NCBI GenBank assembly: GCA_044432865.1
Contig: JAWXUF010000001.1
Span: forward strand, 16,316-80,315
Length of the DNA: 64,000 nucleotides
Origin: JAWXUE01 sp044432865
Lineage (GTDB): Bacteria > Bacillota_I > Bacilli_A > Acholeplasmatales > Anaeroplasmataceae
Reading direction: 5' to 3'
Each line of letters starts with the position of its first letter. Position 1 is the first letter of the stretch. Positions 35,501 to 43,482 of this stretch are shown here, in pieces. The notes under the pieces were generated by a model, which did not search any database, was not told the origin of the DNA, and worked only from the letters and a program-made list of their open reading frames with translations. Made by a program: the position numbers and the translations under genes.

Positions 35501-36948
35501 ATGTATTCTTCAACCACAGTCTCAACAACTACAGTTTCAGTTTGTTCTTCACTACCATTGTCATTTGACATTGTTTGAGTTTCTTCAGTATCATCTAAAA
35601 CTGTTTGAACTGCGTCATCATTATTACCAATAGATCTTGATTGAACTCCTTGTTGGTTTTCTTCATTGATTTCAGCTGGTGTATCTTCACCTTCAATATA
35701 TTCTTCAACTACAGTCTCAACAACTACTGTTTCTTGTTGTTCTTGTGTTTGGTTAGCTAACATCTCTTTGATTCTAGCATTAATAATATCTTCTAAACGG
35801 TCATCATCAGTTTCACCATTTTGTTTAGCATTTAATAATTCAATTTGTTTTTCTAATTCTTTAACACGTTCAGCATATGGATCAACAGTTGGTTCATCAC
35901 TTTCAACTTCTGTTTGAGATTTTAATTGATCTAATCTTTCTCTTTCAGCTTCTTGTTCTGAACGTAATTTATCGATTTCACCTTTTAAATCATCAATATC
36001 TGATTTAGAAACAATTTCACCATCTTCATCAAATTCATAAATATATCTTGAATCAATGTCTCTAATGTATTCTGGTTTCATTTCGAAGTGTTCTTCATCT
36101 AACACAATTAGATTAACTTTCGGTAATGTTTTTAAAGAAGTTTGACCATTTTCAACAGCTTTTAAAATAAAATCAATTACAGCATCTTTTCTTAATTCAG
36201 TAGATGCTTTAATATCATTATCTTTAGCAAAACGTTGTAATGAAACAACTTTCATATCTTTTATTTTTTCATTTACAGATTCATCAAATTTTTCTTCTTC
36301 TTGAAGACGTTGAATGATTACTTCTAATAATTGAGCACGATTTAATCTTTTAGGAACATTAATATCATATTTAGATGCAACATCTCTTAATTCTGCAACA
36401 GTAGAACTTTTAAACATTACACGAGAAAAATCATCGCCAGGAATAACATCTATAGATCCATCAAAATCATATAAACATCCATTTAATAAAGTATTGAATT
36501 CAGAGAATTGAGTGTGTTCATCAGATAATTTTAATAATTTAGATAAAGTATCTTCTGTTACTTTTAATTTCTCAGCATTTACTAAAACTAAAATCCATAA
36601 GCTAATTTTATATTGTTCAGCACATGCATTCTCATGAAATCTTGTGTCACCAGTGCTTGCTAATGTATTGAATAATTTGTTTAATTGATAATCAGAATAT
36701 TCAGTGTACCAATTTAAACGGTGTAATAACTCAGTTGTAATTGGTAATTCTTTTGCAATTTTAACAAATTCATTCAGAACCATTTTTAAAGCTCTAGTTC
36801 TAATGATACGTGGTAATCCACTATTTGTTTCATTTAATAACTCAACAACTTTACTAACATCTTTCGATGATAATTTCTTAGCAAGTTCGTAAATATCTTC
36901 CGTATTCCCTTTAAATAATATTGTCATATCTTGTAAATTTATTTCCAT
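32590..36948 (-). CDS. Giant coiled-coil/repeat protein with SAP-like motifs and a C-terminal membrane anchor
   Basis: A 1452-residue protein of no recognised family. In order: a helical N-terminal domain (1 to about 175); two SAP/Rho-N-like helix-loop-helix motifs (about 180-215, AELRDVASKYDINVPKRLN; about 231-267, SLQRFAKDNDIKASTELRK); a charged coiled coil; two copies of an ETVVVETVVEEYIEGED element; about 220 residues of AELAQKE-type heptads predicted to be one long helix; a Tyr/Glu-rich tandem-repeat zone (YSENIVYQE units); a Gln-rich coiled coil; a basic stretch (KKQLKAKKQIAKLEKEKAK); one membrane segment at about 1365-1390; and about 60 terminal residues. ATG 36948 is favoured by GAGG 8 bases ahead over a GTG 9 bases upstream. 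Promoter 37022-37050, own terminator: a single-gene unit. It may tether nucleoid or a protein layer to the membrane; that is inference. Confidence 0.75.
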   Translation of the reverse strand: MEINLQDMTILFKGNTEDIYELAKKLSSKDVSKVVELLNETNSGLPRIIRTRALKMVLNEFVKIAKELPITTELLHRLNWYTEYSDYQLNKLFNTLASTGDTRFHENACAEQYKISLWILVLVNAEKLKVTEDTLSKLLKLSDEHTQFSEFNTLLNGCLYDFDGSIDVIPGDDFSRVMFKSSTVAELRDVASKYDINVPKRLNRAQLLEVIIQRLQEEEKFDESVNEKIKDMKVVSLQRFAKDNDIKASTELRKDAVIDFILKAVENGQTSLKTLPKVNLIVLDEEHFEMKPEYIRDIDSRYIYEFDEDGEIVSKSDIDDLKGEIDKLRSEQEAERERLDQLKSQTEVESDEPTVDPYAERVKELEKQIELLNAKQNGETDDDRLEDIINARIKEMLANQTQEQQETVVVETVVEEYIEGEDTPAEINEENQQGVQSRSIGNNDDAVQTVLDDTEETQTMSNDNGSEEQTETVVVETVVEEYIEGEDNSEKEAELAQKEAELAEKEAELAQTAAEKEAELAEKEAELAQTTAEKEAELAQTTAEKEAELAQKDAELLEAAAARDAELAQKEADLEEALAAKEAELAAKAAELAAKEAELEEARREAEYAARDAELAAREAEIEKEAELAAKEAELAQKEVEMHKELEYATKEAELAAREAELAREAELAQKEAELAQRENELAREAELAQKEAELLLKEAEMAREAAIAQQNDSEVYQETVVEETIEEYVDEDGNYDDQAVAYSETIISEEAPMYSEDIVSNGQYADEVTYSENIVNEEPSYSENIIYREAPLQSEGTSYSENIVNEEPIYSEEITYSENIVNEEPTYVEESSYTENEEPVYSEEITYSENIVSEEPVYAEETYQESPIYSENIVYQESPAYSDEVVYQETPVYSENIVYQETPMYSENIVYQETPMYSENIVYQEAPMYSENIVYQETPIYSENIVYQETPIYSENIVYQETPMYSENIVYQEDPYQQQVYSEEIVYQQQPMYQEQTVYSEEVVYQQQPMYQEQTVYSEEVMYAQPQYDQYGNVQSQQITQRVEETVDISHYDDPYQNLGPVETISISHDRVDEVSFVSYAELNNYSQSIYDAPYEEETYNEVIAVSAPMETTQPQDDIVSSQQDLIAQQQALIAEQRRLLDQEYLQNKDVEVNEIGLTPEQKEELNKQLQEQMVQQHQDYLEQLNALEQQQAELDKQREKLVEDEAMNDIASTVSTTSVQTVSNQPFEDDERKVRFQNMEELISGLTSKPEPVQQEQTPVASSFDAEHLNNLFETNGVTSDLDKNDIDESAGQMVEETNIVDTLDFVDTPMSMSNNDIDESLLTKKQLKAKKQIAKLEKEKAKILSYRTMKDSKLVKQYNRNKVFKVIKILLFLISLIAIYLFIMLGGVYASTTDRILFDFWAFDATTGIGKAHVDIINSISFGNGDAVIDAFGKVYDFIFDFLNPIINK
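33883..33990 (-). repeat. Two near-identical 54-bp units inside the giant gene
   Basis: Copies at 33883-33936 and 33937-33990 differ at one base. They encode YQQQPMYQEQTVYSEEVV, an 18-residue variant of the neighbouring repeat. Confidence 0.85.
34021..34344 (-). repeat. Nine tandem 36-bp units inside the giant gene
   Basis: Nine in-frame copies of a 12-residue unit, consensus xYSENIVYQETP with x being Met, Ile or Val; unit 2 is the most divergent (AYSDEVVYQETP). The bases are nearly as conserved as the residues, which points to recent expansion. More degenerate EEP-YSEEITYSENIV-type units continue to about 34700. Confidence 0.9.
34838..35484 (-). repeat. Heptad-repeat tract (AELAQKE) inside the giant gene
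   Basis: About 30 imperfect 21-base units coding for alternating Glu/Ala/Lys heptads (AELAQKE, AELAEKE, AELAAKE). Predicted as continuous alpha helix or coiled coil of roughly 30 nm. Confidence 0.85.
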
Positions 36949-37021
36949 ATTAGGCACCTCGACTTATATTTTTTCAGATTAAATTCAAAAGTTCTCACTC
37001 TTCTCATTTACACTTATCTCT

Positions 37022-37050
37022 ATATTACAACATTTCTTTTATTTTTTCAA
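37022..37050 (-). promoter_or_regulatory. Sigma-A promoter of the giant repeat-protein gene
   Basis: Minus strand TTGAAA (37050-37045), 17 bases, TAATAT (37027-37022), leaving a leader of about 65 bases before GAGG and the ATG. The remaining bases up to 37175 hold nothing I can assign. Confidence 0.7.
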
Positions 37051-37177
37051 TAAATATTTTGTGCTTTTTTACAAAAAATGTCGAAAAATATGTGTTTTTT
37101 GCTCACCTATATGTTACTAACTATACACTAAAACTGATTATTGGCTTAGTTGAGCCGTTTTTTATTTAAAATAGACG

Positions 37178-37210
37178 AAAAAAAGTAAATTGTTTTTTTC
37201 AATTTACTTT
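37178..37210 (-). terminator. Terminator of cotE
   Basis: Perfect 11-bp stem (37182-37192 with 37200-37210, seven-base loop) followed by a T run on the minus strand. The stop codon of cotE is inside the 5' arm. Confidence 0.8.
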
Positions 37211-37722
37211 AAATTTATAAATTCTTCGTTTATATCCATATCAGTTACATCTACTTCATCTTCCCATGTAGTTTCTGGATTAAAAACAGTAACTTTCATT
37301 TTAGTTTCACCAATAACTTCAGCAAGAATTTCAAGACTTATTTCAGCCTCAATAGAGTCATCAAATATTTTAGCATTAGTAACTGTAGGATGTTGTATTA
37401 TTCTAGCAAGTATATCATCAGTATTCTCAATAAAATCTTTAACGATTGTTTTTATTTGAATATCTTTTGTATATTGAATTGTTTCCCTTATTATTTCTGT
37501 TTTCGTATTATTAGACTCAGAATACCAAATATTTATTTCAAATTCTCCAATAATTTTAACAGAATCAAGACTTGTTTTTGTTGCTTCAAATTCATGATTA
37601 ATAATCCAACAACCTAAAATACTATACGGATTCACAGTAGTTGGAATGTTCTCATTTAAGATAAGAGTCTTTTTACCTTTAGCAATTACAGCTTTAGTAA
37701 CTATTTCTCTAATTTCACTCAA
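37204..37722 (-). CDS. cotE: Outer spore coat assembly protein CotE
   Basis: Morphogenetic protein that forms the ring on which the outer coat is built. The 172 residues match Bacillus CotE (181) closely at the N-terminus, MSEIREIVTKAVIAKGKK, then SILGCWIINHEFEATK, INIWYSESNNTKTE, and EISLEILAEVIGETKMKVTV; the acidic tail is shorter. The TTG start at 37722 after AGGAGGGG gives exact alignment to the family's first residue. It follows ymcA-miaB as in Bacillus. Coat proteins of this kind imply real endospores with a coat. Confidence 0.95.
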   Translation of the reverse strand: MSEIREIVTKAVIAKGKKTLILNENIPTTVNPYSILGCWIINHEFEATKTSLDSVKIIGEFEINIWYSESNNTKTEIIRETIQYTKDIQIKTIVKDFIENTDDILARIIQHPTVTNAKIFDDSIEAEISLEILAEVIGETKMKVTVFNPETTWEDEVDVTDMDINEEFINLK

Positions 37723-37832
37723 TTATACCCCTCCTCATTATAGTATATTCACGATAATTTATTATGCTACTATAAATAATATATTATCAAACACTATATT
37801 ATATGATGAACTTAATAATAATTTACTAAAAG

Positions 37833-37865
37833 AAAAAAGCTAATCAATTTAATCGATTAGCTTTT
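37833..37865 (-). terminator. Terminator of miaB-ymcA
   Basis: 11-bp stem AAAAGCTAATC / GATTAGCTTTT (37835-37845, 37855-37865) with a nine-base loop and trailing T-rich sequence on the minus strand; it overlaps the ymcA stop. Confidence 0.8.
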
Positions 37866-38172
37866 CATTCACTTTATTAGAAATAATAGATGAAACCATT
37901 TCTAATAAACTATTCACTTCTTCTAAAGACTCTAGATACATATTTATTAGAATATCATCTTCTAGCTCTTTTTTCATTTTATTATATTCTTCTAAATAAA
38001 TAAAATAATTATTTTCTAGACCATAATGTTTTGAATTTACCATTTGTTTTTGACAATCGTATAATTTTTTCACCTTAGTTCTATACTCTAAGTTTTCATC
38101 AATTAGTTTTTCTAAACGTTTGTACTTTTTAACTTCATCTAACTCTTGTAATGAATCGATAAGATTATTCAT
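37849..38172 (-). CDS. ymcA: YlbF/YmcA family regulator
   Basis: In Bacillus YmcA works with YlbF and YaaT in the Y-complex, an RNase Y specificity factor that also affects sporulation, biofilm and competence. The 107-residue all-helical protein shows LIDENLEYRTKVKKLYDCQKQMV-like spacing (split here) and a C-terminal LEEVNSLLEMVSSIISNKVN. The ATG at 38172 overlaps the miaB stop as ATGAATAA, with GGTGAG 7 bases ahead. RNase Y itself is encoded 3 kb away at 41518. Confidence 0.85.
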   Translation of the reverse strand: MNNLIDSLQELDEVKKYKRLEKLIDENLEYRTKVKKLYDCQKQMVNSKHYGLENNYFIYLEEYNKMKKELEDDILINMYLESLEEVNSLLEMVSSIISNKVNEKLID

Positions 38173-39613
38173 TAACAATCTCACCAACCATAGACCATGT
38201 TTTAACTTCAGTTATTCTAACACTTACAATTTTACCAATTAGTTCTTTTTCACCTTCAAAATTAACTAATTTCATATGTTCGCTATAACCGCATAACTTT
38301 TCATCATTTTTAGCAGATGATCCATCTACTAAAACTTTCACTATTTTATTTAAAAATCTTTCATTCCCTTTTAAATAACCATCATTTATTTTTTTATTTA
38401 AAATTTGTAATCTCTCTGATTTTTCATCTTCAGATACTGTATCATCATACTTTGCAGCAGGTGTACCTTCTCTTCTTGAATAAACAAAAGTGAAAGCACC
38501 TTCGTATTGAACCTCATCAACTAATTTCAATGTATTTTCAAATTGTTCAACAGACTCATTTGGAAATCCAACAATAATATCAGTAGTAATTGCAATACTA
38601 GGAATAGATTTTTTTAATTTATTAATTAATATCATATATTCTTCATATGTATACTTACGATTCATTTTTCTTAATATTTCTGTATCTCCAGATTGAACAG
38701 GTAAATGAATATGAGGCATTACACTTTTACATGTTGCCATAGCTTCTATTGTTAAATCATCTAAATCTCTTGGATGTGACGTTGTATATCTAATTCTAGG
38801 AATTCCAGTTTCATCTAAGTCTTTTAGTAAATCACCAAATGTATACCCATCTTTTCTGTCTTTTCCAAATGCGTTTACATTTTGTCCAAGTAATGTAATT
38901 TCTTGATAACCATTTTCAACAAGTCTTTTCACTTCATTAATAATATCGTCTTTGTCACGAGATCTTTCTTTACCTCTTGTATACGGTACAATACAGTAAG
39001 TACAAAACTCATCACAACCATACATAATATTAACCCATGCTTTATGAGTATTATTTCTAATCTTAGGAAGATTTTCAATGATTTTACCTTCTTCAGAGAA
39101 TACTTCAATTACTTTACCTTCATTTTTTGATAACTCTAAAATATATTCTGGCAGTTTATAAATATTATGTGTTCCAAATACTAAATTAACTTCTCTATAT
39201 TTTTGTAAAATTTTATCTACAACATTTTCTTCTTGAGGCATACATCCACAAATACCAATTACCATATTAGGATTTAATCTTTTAGGATGTTTTAAGTTTC
39301 CCAATACACCCCAAATTCTATTTTCAGCATTTTCTCTAATTGCACATGTATTTAAAATAACAACATCACATTTAGTTGCATCTTCATTTCTAGTGAAACC
39401 AAGAGATTCCATAATCCCGCAAATAGTTTCACTATCAGCTTCATTACCTTGACAACCATAAGTTTGAACATTATAAAATTTATTTGTACCCAAAGTTTTA
39501 TGTTCTTGAACACTCTCAAAAAGAACTTTTTCAGTTGTATCGCTCAATCTTTTTCTTGCTTTTTTTAAATCTGGTTTAAAATATTTATCAACACTTTTTT
39601 TTATACTACTCAT
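38165..39613 (-). CDS. miaB: tRNA-2-methylthio-N6-dimethylallyladenosine synthase
   Basis: Radical SAM methylthiotransferase acting on the MiaA product at A37. The 482 residues contain the N-terminal cluster-binding MTTase domain (VQTYGCQGNEADSE, LNTCAIRENAENR, GICGCMPQ), the radical SAM motif CDEFCTYC with VPYTRGKERSR, and a C-terminal TRAM domain. It starts after GGAG, in the miaB-ymcA unit. Confidence 0.97.
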   Translation of the reverse strand: MSSIKKSVDKYFKPDLKKARKRLSDTTEKVLFESVQEHKTLGTNKFYNVQTYGCQGNEADSETICGIMESLGFTRNEDATKCDVVILNTCAIRENAENRIWGVLGNLKHPKRLNPNMVIGICGCMPQEENVVDKILQKYREVNLVFGTHNIYKLPEYILELSKNEGKVIEVFSEEGKIIENLPKIRNNTHKAWVNIMYGCDEFCTYCIVPYTRGKERSRDKDDIINEVKRLVENGYQEITLLGQNVNAFGKDRKDGYTFGDLLKDLDETGIPRIRYTTSHPRDLDDLTIEAMATCKSVMPHIHLPVQSGDTEILRKMNRKYTYEEYMILINKLKKSIPSIAITTDIIVGFPNESVEQFENTLKLVDEVQYEGAFTFVYSRREGTPAAKYDDTVSEDEKSERLQILNKKINDGYLKGNERFLNKIVKVLVDGSSAKNDEKLCGYSEHMKLVNFEGEKELIGKIVSVRITEVKTWSMVGEIVNE

Positions 39614-39674
39614 TAATATTTCTCCTAACTATACTTAATATATATTCTTATATATTATATCATTATTATATAAA

Positions 39675-39701
39675 AGAAAAAAGAACCTTTTTAAGGTTCT
39701 T
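39675..39701 (-). terminator. Terminator of the rubrerythrin gene
   Basis: 9-bp stem AAGAACCTT / AAGGTTCTT (39681-39689, 39693-39701) with three-base loop and a T-rich 3' side on the minus strand. Confidence 0.85.
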
Positions 39702-40335
39702 AGTAATTCTCACAATTTACTTCAAAATAACTTTGTGGATGATTACATAACGGACATTCCATCTGAGCATTTTTACCCTCGTGTAGGTGACCACAATTTC
39801 TACATTTCCACATTACAACTTCTTCTTTTTTAAATACATTATCATTATTCAAATTTTTTAATAATTCTAAATATCTTTCTTCATGATGTTTTTCAACTGC
39901 AGCAACACATCTAAATTTATGTGCTAACGCAGCAAATCCTTCCTCTTGAGCAATAATAGCGAAATGGTAATACATATCACTCCACTCATCATGTTCTCCA
40001 GCAGCCGCATGAAGTAGATTCTGTTTTGTTGTTCCAATACCATTTAACTCTTCATACCAAACCTTAGCATGTGCTTTTTCATTATCTGCTGTTTCAGTGA
40101 ATAATTGAGACATTTGTCCATATCCTTCATTTTTAGCTACATCAGCATAGTATGTATATTTATTTCTCGCTTGCGATTCAGCAGAGAATGCAGTCATAAG
40201 ATTTTGTTCTGTTTTCGTACCAGAGTACTTATTAGGTCCAACACCTTCGTAATCATCATATCTGCAATCGTTGCATACACTTTCAGCATATTCGCTTGAA
40301 AACTCTTCATTACATTTTTTACATTTATATTTCAT
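39700..40335 (-). CDS. Rubrerythrin with extra N-terminal zinc ribbon
   Basis: Di-iron peroxidase protecting anaerobes from hydrogen peroxide. The 211 residues have a short N-terminal rubredoxin-like ribbon (KCKKC...CNDC), then the four-helix ferritin-like domain with [25 protein letters not shown] and [13 protein letters not shown] supplying iron ligands, and a C-terminal rubredoxin domain CRNCG...CPLCNHP. The extra ribbon at the front is less common. Start ATG 40335 has AAGGAG at proper distance; ATG 40341 would be too close. It is inserted between spoVS and miaB compared with Bacillus. Confidence 0.92.
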   Translation of the reverse strand: MKYKCKKCNEEFSSEYAESVCNDCRYDDYEGVGPNKYSGTKTEQNLMTAFSAESQARNKYTYYADVAKNEGYGQMSQLFTETADNEKAHAKVWYEELNGIGTTKQNLLHAAAGEHDEWSDMYYHFAIIAQEEGFAALAHKFRCVAAVEKHHEERYLELLKNLNNDNVFKKEEVVMWKCRNCGHLHEGKNAQMECPLCNHPQSYFEVNCENY

Positions 40336-40384
40336 TTTCATTTCTCCTTTTAGAAATATGATATGTAAAAAACAATTTTATATA

Positions 40385-40409
40385 CAAAAAAACTCCATAA
40401 AGGAGTTTT
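40385..40409 (-). terminator. Terminator of spoVS
   Basis: 8-bp stem AAAACTCC / GGAGTTTT with a five-base loop and seven T on the minus strand; it overlaps the spoVS stop. Confidence 0.8.
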
Positions 40410-40668
40410 ATAATGATTTCACTATTAATTTTATTGCTGTTCTATCTTCGCCTTCAATTTCAATATCAGAAAATGCTGGTACACAATATAAATCATGTCC
40501 ACTTGGTGCAAGATACCCTCTAGCGATTGCTACAGATTTTATAGCTTGATTTAATGCACCTGCCCCAACAGCTTGAATTTCTATCTCTTTTCTTTCTTTA
40601 AATACATTAGCAATAGCTCCTGCTACTGAATTAGGTTTCGATTTAGATGATACTTTAAGTATTTCCAT
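40408..40668 (-). CDS. spoVS: Stage V sporulation protein S
   Basis: Small Alba-like protein of 86 residues, identical in length to Bacillus SpoVS, with MEILKVSSKSKPNSVAGAIA, VGAGALNQAIKSVAIARGYL and a final TAIKLIV. In Bacillus it is needed for passing stage V and affects septation. Order rny-ymdB-spoVS is as in Bacillus. AAGGAG precedes the ATG. SpoVS also occurs in some non-spore formers, so alone it is weak proof of sporulation. Confidence 0.96.
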   Translation of the reverse strand: MEILKVSSKSKPNSVAGAIANVFKERKEIEIQAVGAGALNQAIKSVAIARGYLAPSGHDLYCVPAFSDIEIEGEDRTAIKLIVKSL

Positions 40669-40721
40669 TTTATATCTCCTTATAATTTTATATTAAACTA
40701 TATGAGATATTAAAATAATTA

Positions 40722-41477
40722 TTACTTAACGTTTATTCTTTTAATTTTTTTAGTAGCTAAATCTACTAAAATTCCATTTATCATACAAGGTGAATCCGAT
40801 GTTTCATATACATCTAAGATATTATGCCACATTCTATTAACTATAGTTTCCTTTTTAACACCTAATACACCACCATATGGACCTGTCATACCAATATCAC
40901 TTATAAACATAGTTCCATTTGATAACACTTGTTCATCAGCAGTTTGAACATGTGTGTGTGTACCATAAACTAAATCCACTTTACCATCAAACGCATGAGC
41001 AAGAGCATACTTTTCACTAGTTGCTTCCGCATGAAAATCAACTATTGTGAAGTCCGCTTCATTTTCTTCTAAAAAACTATTTAAAGAAATAAACGGATTA
41101 CTAATCTCAAAATTACAATTCATTGCAAATTGACCTAATAAATTTATTACATTGATTCTCTTACCATTATAATTGATAGTTAAATAACCATATCCATGAT
41201 TAACATCAATGTTCATCGGACGAACAACATTTGAATCCTCTATATAACTTTCAATTTCTTTTTGTCTAAACGTGTGATTACCCATCGTTATTGCTGAAAC
41301 ATTTAATTTCATTAATCTTTTATAATGATTTAATGATAGTCCTTTGCCTTTTGTAACATTTTCACCATTAACTATTAACATATTAAATTTATATTCATCT
41401 CTTAAATGTTGGATTTTAGATTCAAGAAAACTTAATCCTTCTTCACCAACAATATCTCCTAAAATTAATAATTTCAT
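40722..41477 (-). CDS. ymdB: Metallophosphoesterase YmdB (cyclic-nucleotide phosphodiesterase)
   Basis: Phosphodiesterase that in Bacillus acts on cyclic nucleotides and influences RNase Y activity and biofilm choice. The 251 residues show the metal site in order: LGDIVGEEG, VNGENVTKGKG, TMGNHTFRQ, DFHAEATSEK, GTHTHVQTADE. Starts just after the rny terminator with AGAGGTG, so transcription may reach it by read-through from rny. Confidence 0.94.
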   Translation of the reverse strand: MKLLILGDIVGEEGLSFLESKIQHLRDEYKFNMLIVNGENVTKGKGLSLNHYKRLMKLNVSAITMGNHTFRQKEIESYIEDSNVVRPMNIDVNHGYGYLTINYNGKRINVINLLGQFAMNCNFEISNPFISLNSFLEENEADFTIVDFHAEATSEKYALAHAFDGKVDLVYGTHTHVQTADEQVLSNGTMFISDIGMTGPYGGVLGVKKETIVNRMWHNILDVYETSDSPCMINGILVDLATKKIKRINVK

Positions 41478-41493
41478 AAATTCACCTCTAAGT

Positions 41494-41516
41494 AAAAAAA
41501 GCCCGAAGGCTTTTTT
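41494..41516 (-). terminator. Terminator of rny with UUCG loop
   Basis: Stem AAAAAAGCC / GGCTTTTTT closing a C(TTCG)G tetraloop on the minus strand, followed by a short T run. It lies between rny and ymdB. Confidence 0.85.
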
Positions 41517-41517
41517 A

Positions 41518-43077
41518 TTATTTTGCTACATCGATTGCTCTAGTTTCTCTAATAACAGTTACTTTAATAGTACCAGGATAACTTAGATTATCTTCTATTT
41601 TTTCTTTAATTTTTCTTGCTACAGCAAAAGTACTCGCATCATCAACCTCATCTGGTTTTACTACAACACGAACTTCTCTACCAGCTTGAATTGCAAAACT
41701 TTCACTTACACCAGGAATACTATTAGAAATAGCTTCTAGTTCTTGTAGACGTTTCACATAATTTTCCAATGAATCACTTCTAGCACCAGGTCTTGCAGAT
41801 GATAATGCATCAGCAGCAGCTACTAATACAGCAATAACACTTTCAGCAGGCTTATCACCGTGATGTGATGCAATAGCATCAATTACTTCTCTTGGTTCAC
41901 GATATCTAGCAGCAAGTTCAACACCTATTTCTACGTGTGATCCTTCAACTTCGTGATCTACAGCTTTACCAATATCATGGAATAACCCAGCACGTCTTGC
42001 TAAAGTTTCATCTTCTCCAATTTCAGCAGCCATTTTAGCAGCTAAGAATGCAGTTTCTAATGAGTGTAATAAAACATTTTGTCCATAACTCGTTCTATAA
42101 TGTAATCTACCTAATAATTTAATCATATCAGGATGAACTTTACCAATTTGAGCTTTGAATACTGCTTCATCACCTTTTTCACGCATTAACATTTCAACTT
42201 CTTGTCTTGATCTTTCAACAATCTCTTCAATACGAGCAGGATGGATTCTACCGTCTGATACTAATGTTTCAAGTGCTTTTTTAGCAACTTGACGTCTAAT
42301 AGGATCAAAACCTGATAAAATAACTGCATCTGGAGTATCATCAATAATTAAATCAACACCAGTTAATGACTCTAACGTTCTAATATTACGACCTTCTCTA
42401 CCAATGATACGACCTTTCATTTCATCAGCTGGTAATGAAACAACAGTAACTGTTTTTTCAACACTTGTTTCACTAGCATATTTTTGAATAGCTAAAGAAA
42501 GAATATTTTTAGCTCTACTGTTTACTTCAGCTTTAGCTTTTTCTTCTTCTTCTTTGATGAATAAAGTAATTTCAACACTTAAATCGTTTCTAACTTTTTC
42601 CATTATTAATTCTTTTGCTTCAGTTTCAGATAATAATCCAATTTCTTGTAACTTAGCATTTTGTTGCACTAATAACTCATCTACTTTGATATTCAGTTGT
42701 TCTAACTCGGCTTTTTTATCATCAAGTTTACCCTCTTTAAGATCTAAAGAATCTTCACGTCTATCCATATTAACACTTCTACGGTCTAGTGATTCTTCTC
42801 TTTGAGTAAGCTTATTTTCTAATTCTATAACAATGTTTTTACGTTCTTTAATATCAGCTTCAGCATTATTTCGTAATTCAGCAGCAATCTCTTTAGCTTG
42901 CTCAATTAACTCTTTTTTATATGCATCAGCAGATTTTCTTCCATCTTCAATTATACTTTTACTTGTAGATTCAGCATTTTTTAAAGATTTTTCACGTTGT
43001 ACAACGCGAATGAAGTAACCTGTTATTATACCAATAACTAATGTCAAAATAGAGATTATGATTGTAATTAATTCCAT
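41518..43077 (-). CDS. rny: Ribonuclease Y
   Basis: Membrane-anchored endoribonuclease that starts decay of many mRNAs. From ATG 43077 it has 519 residues (520 in Bacillus): N-terminal membrane helix (about 1-20), long coiled coil, KH domain with [17 protein letters not shown], and an HD domain with HSLETAFLA and [18 protein letters not shown] sits 5 bases ahead of this ATG; an upstream ATG contains it. The leader carries a hairpin at 43106-43142. Confidence 0.97.
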   Translation of the reverse strand: MELITIIISILTLVIGIITGYFIRVVQREKSLKNAESTSKSIIEDGRKSADAYKKELIEQAKEIAAELRNNAEADIKERKNIVIELENKLTQREESLDRRSVNMDRREDSLDLKEGKLDDKKAELEQLNIKVDELLVQQNAKLQEIGLLSETEAKELIMEKVRNDLSVEITLFIKEEEEKAKAEVNSRAKNILSLAIQKYASETSVEKTVTVVSLPADEMKGRIIGREGRNIRTLESLTGVDLIIDDTPDAVILSGFDPIRRQVAKKALETLVSDGRIHPARIEEIVERSRQEVEMLMREKGDEAVFKAQIGKVHPDMIKLLGRLHYRTSYGQNVLLHSLETAFLAAKMAAEIGEDETLARRAGLFHDIGKAVDHEVEGSHVEIGVELAARYREPREVIDAIASHHGDKPAESVIAVLVAAADALSSARPGARSDSLENYVKRLQELEAISNSIPGVSESFAIQAGREVRVVVKPDEVDDASTFAVARKIKEKIEDNLSYPGTIKVTVIRETRAIDVAK

Positions 43078-43105
43078 AATTTCCTCCATTTGTAATCAAT
43101 CCATA

Positions 43106-43142
43106 TGACAAATCTATTTATTTCTTTGCGAAATATTTGTCA
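43106..43142 (-). promoter_or_regulatory. Stem-loop in the rny leader
   Basis: On the minus strand TGACAAAT pairs with ATTTGTCA around an inner hairpin ATTTC(GCAAA)GAAAT and a six-base bulge. It has no T run, so it is not a terminator; position between promoter and Shine-Dalgarno suggests mRNA stability or self-control, which is inference. Confidence 0.5.
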
Positions 43143-43148
43143 ATTATA

Positions 43149-43177
43149 ATTATACAAAATTTTATTAAAGTAGTCAA
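43149..43177 (-). promoter_or_regulatory. Sigma-A promoter of rny
   Basis: Minus strand TTGACT (43177-43172), 17 bases, TATAAT (43154-43149). A second possible set, TTGACA-N17-TAAATA, lies just downstream. Confidence 0.8.
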
Positions 43178-43202
43178 TTTATTTTGATAATAAAATAATT
43201 AT

Positions 43203-43415
43203 TTATTGTTTTAAATAATATTTCTCTATTAAATCGCCATTTTTATCGTAAATATATATAGGTATATTATTTTCAGATGCAATTTTTTTACCCATTTTCA
43301 TACATTTGACTTTTGATTTAAAACATAAATAATCCCTTTGTAAAGCCGTTTCCATAATTAAAATCCACTCTTCTTTATTTTCATAATATACAATTGAATA
43401 AAATTCTTGTTTCAA
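43203..43415 (-). CDS. Small hypothetical protein
   Basis: A 70-residue protein read from TTG at 43415, spaced 5-6 bases from AGGTGA; a GTG at 43424 overlaps that site. It shows a beta-helix-beta-like plan: YSIVYYENKEEWILI, then CFKSKVKCMKMGKKIASEN and IYIYDKNGDLIEKY. This loosely recalls DUF2188-type proteins but I cannot confirm it. It lies alone between htpG and rny, with no terminator seen behind it. Confidence 0.5.
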   Translation of the reverse strand: MKQEFYSIVYYENKEEWILIMETALQRDYLCFKSKVKCMKMGKKIASENNIPIYIYDKNGDLIEKYYLKQ

Positions 43416-43444
43416 ACTAATCACCTTTTTTATTATTTACACAA

Positions 43445-43475
43445 AATAAAAAAATACTACAAAATGTAGTATTTT
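43445..43475 (-). terminator. Terminator of htpG
   Basis: 11-bp stem AAAATACTACA / TGTAGTATTTT (43451-43461, 43465-43475) with a three-base loop and a T-rich 3' side on the minus strand. Confidence 0.85.
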
Positions 43476-43482
43476 TAAATTA

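Noticed and set aside
35187..35633. Long plus-strand open frame rich in Leu and Gln, and similar frames over the repeat gene
   Set aside because: They are antisense shadows of the heptad and Tyr/Glu repeats of the giant gene, have no ribosome-binding site, and consist only of the complement of repeat codons.
37143..37170. Short plus-strand hairpin GGCT...AGCC followed by six T, possible end of a small RNA
   Set aside because: The stem is only about five pairs, and no plus-strand promoter with acceptable boxes and spacing was found upstream; left unassigned.
37723..37832. Sigma-E or sigma-K promoter before cotE
   Set aside because: CATAATAA and TATAAT-like strings exist, but spacing and -35 partners are poor compared with the three reported sites; AT-rich background makes chance likely.
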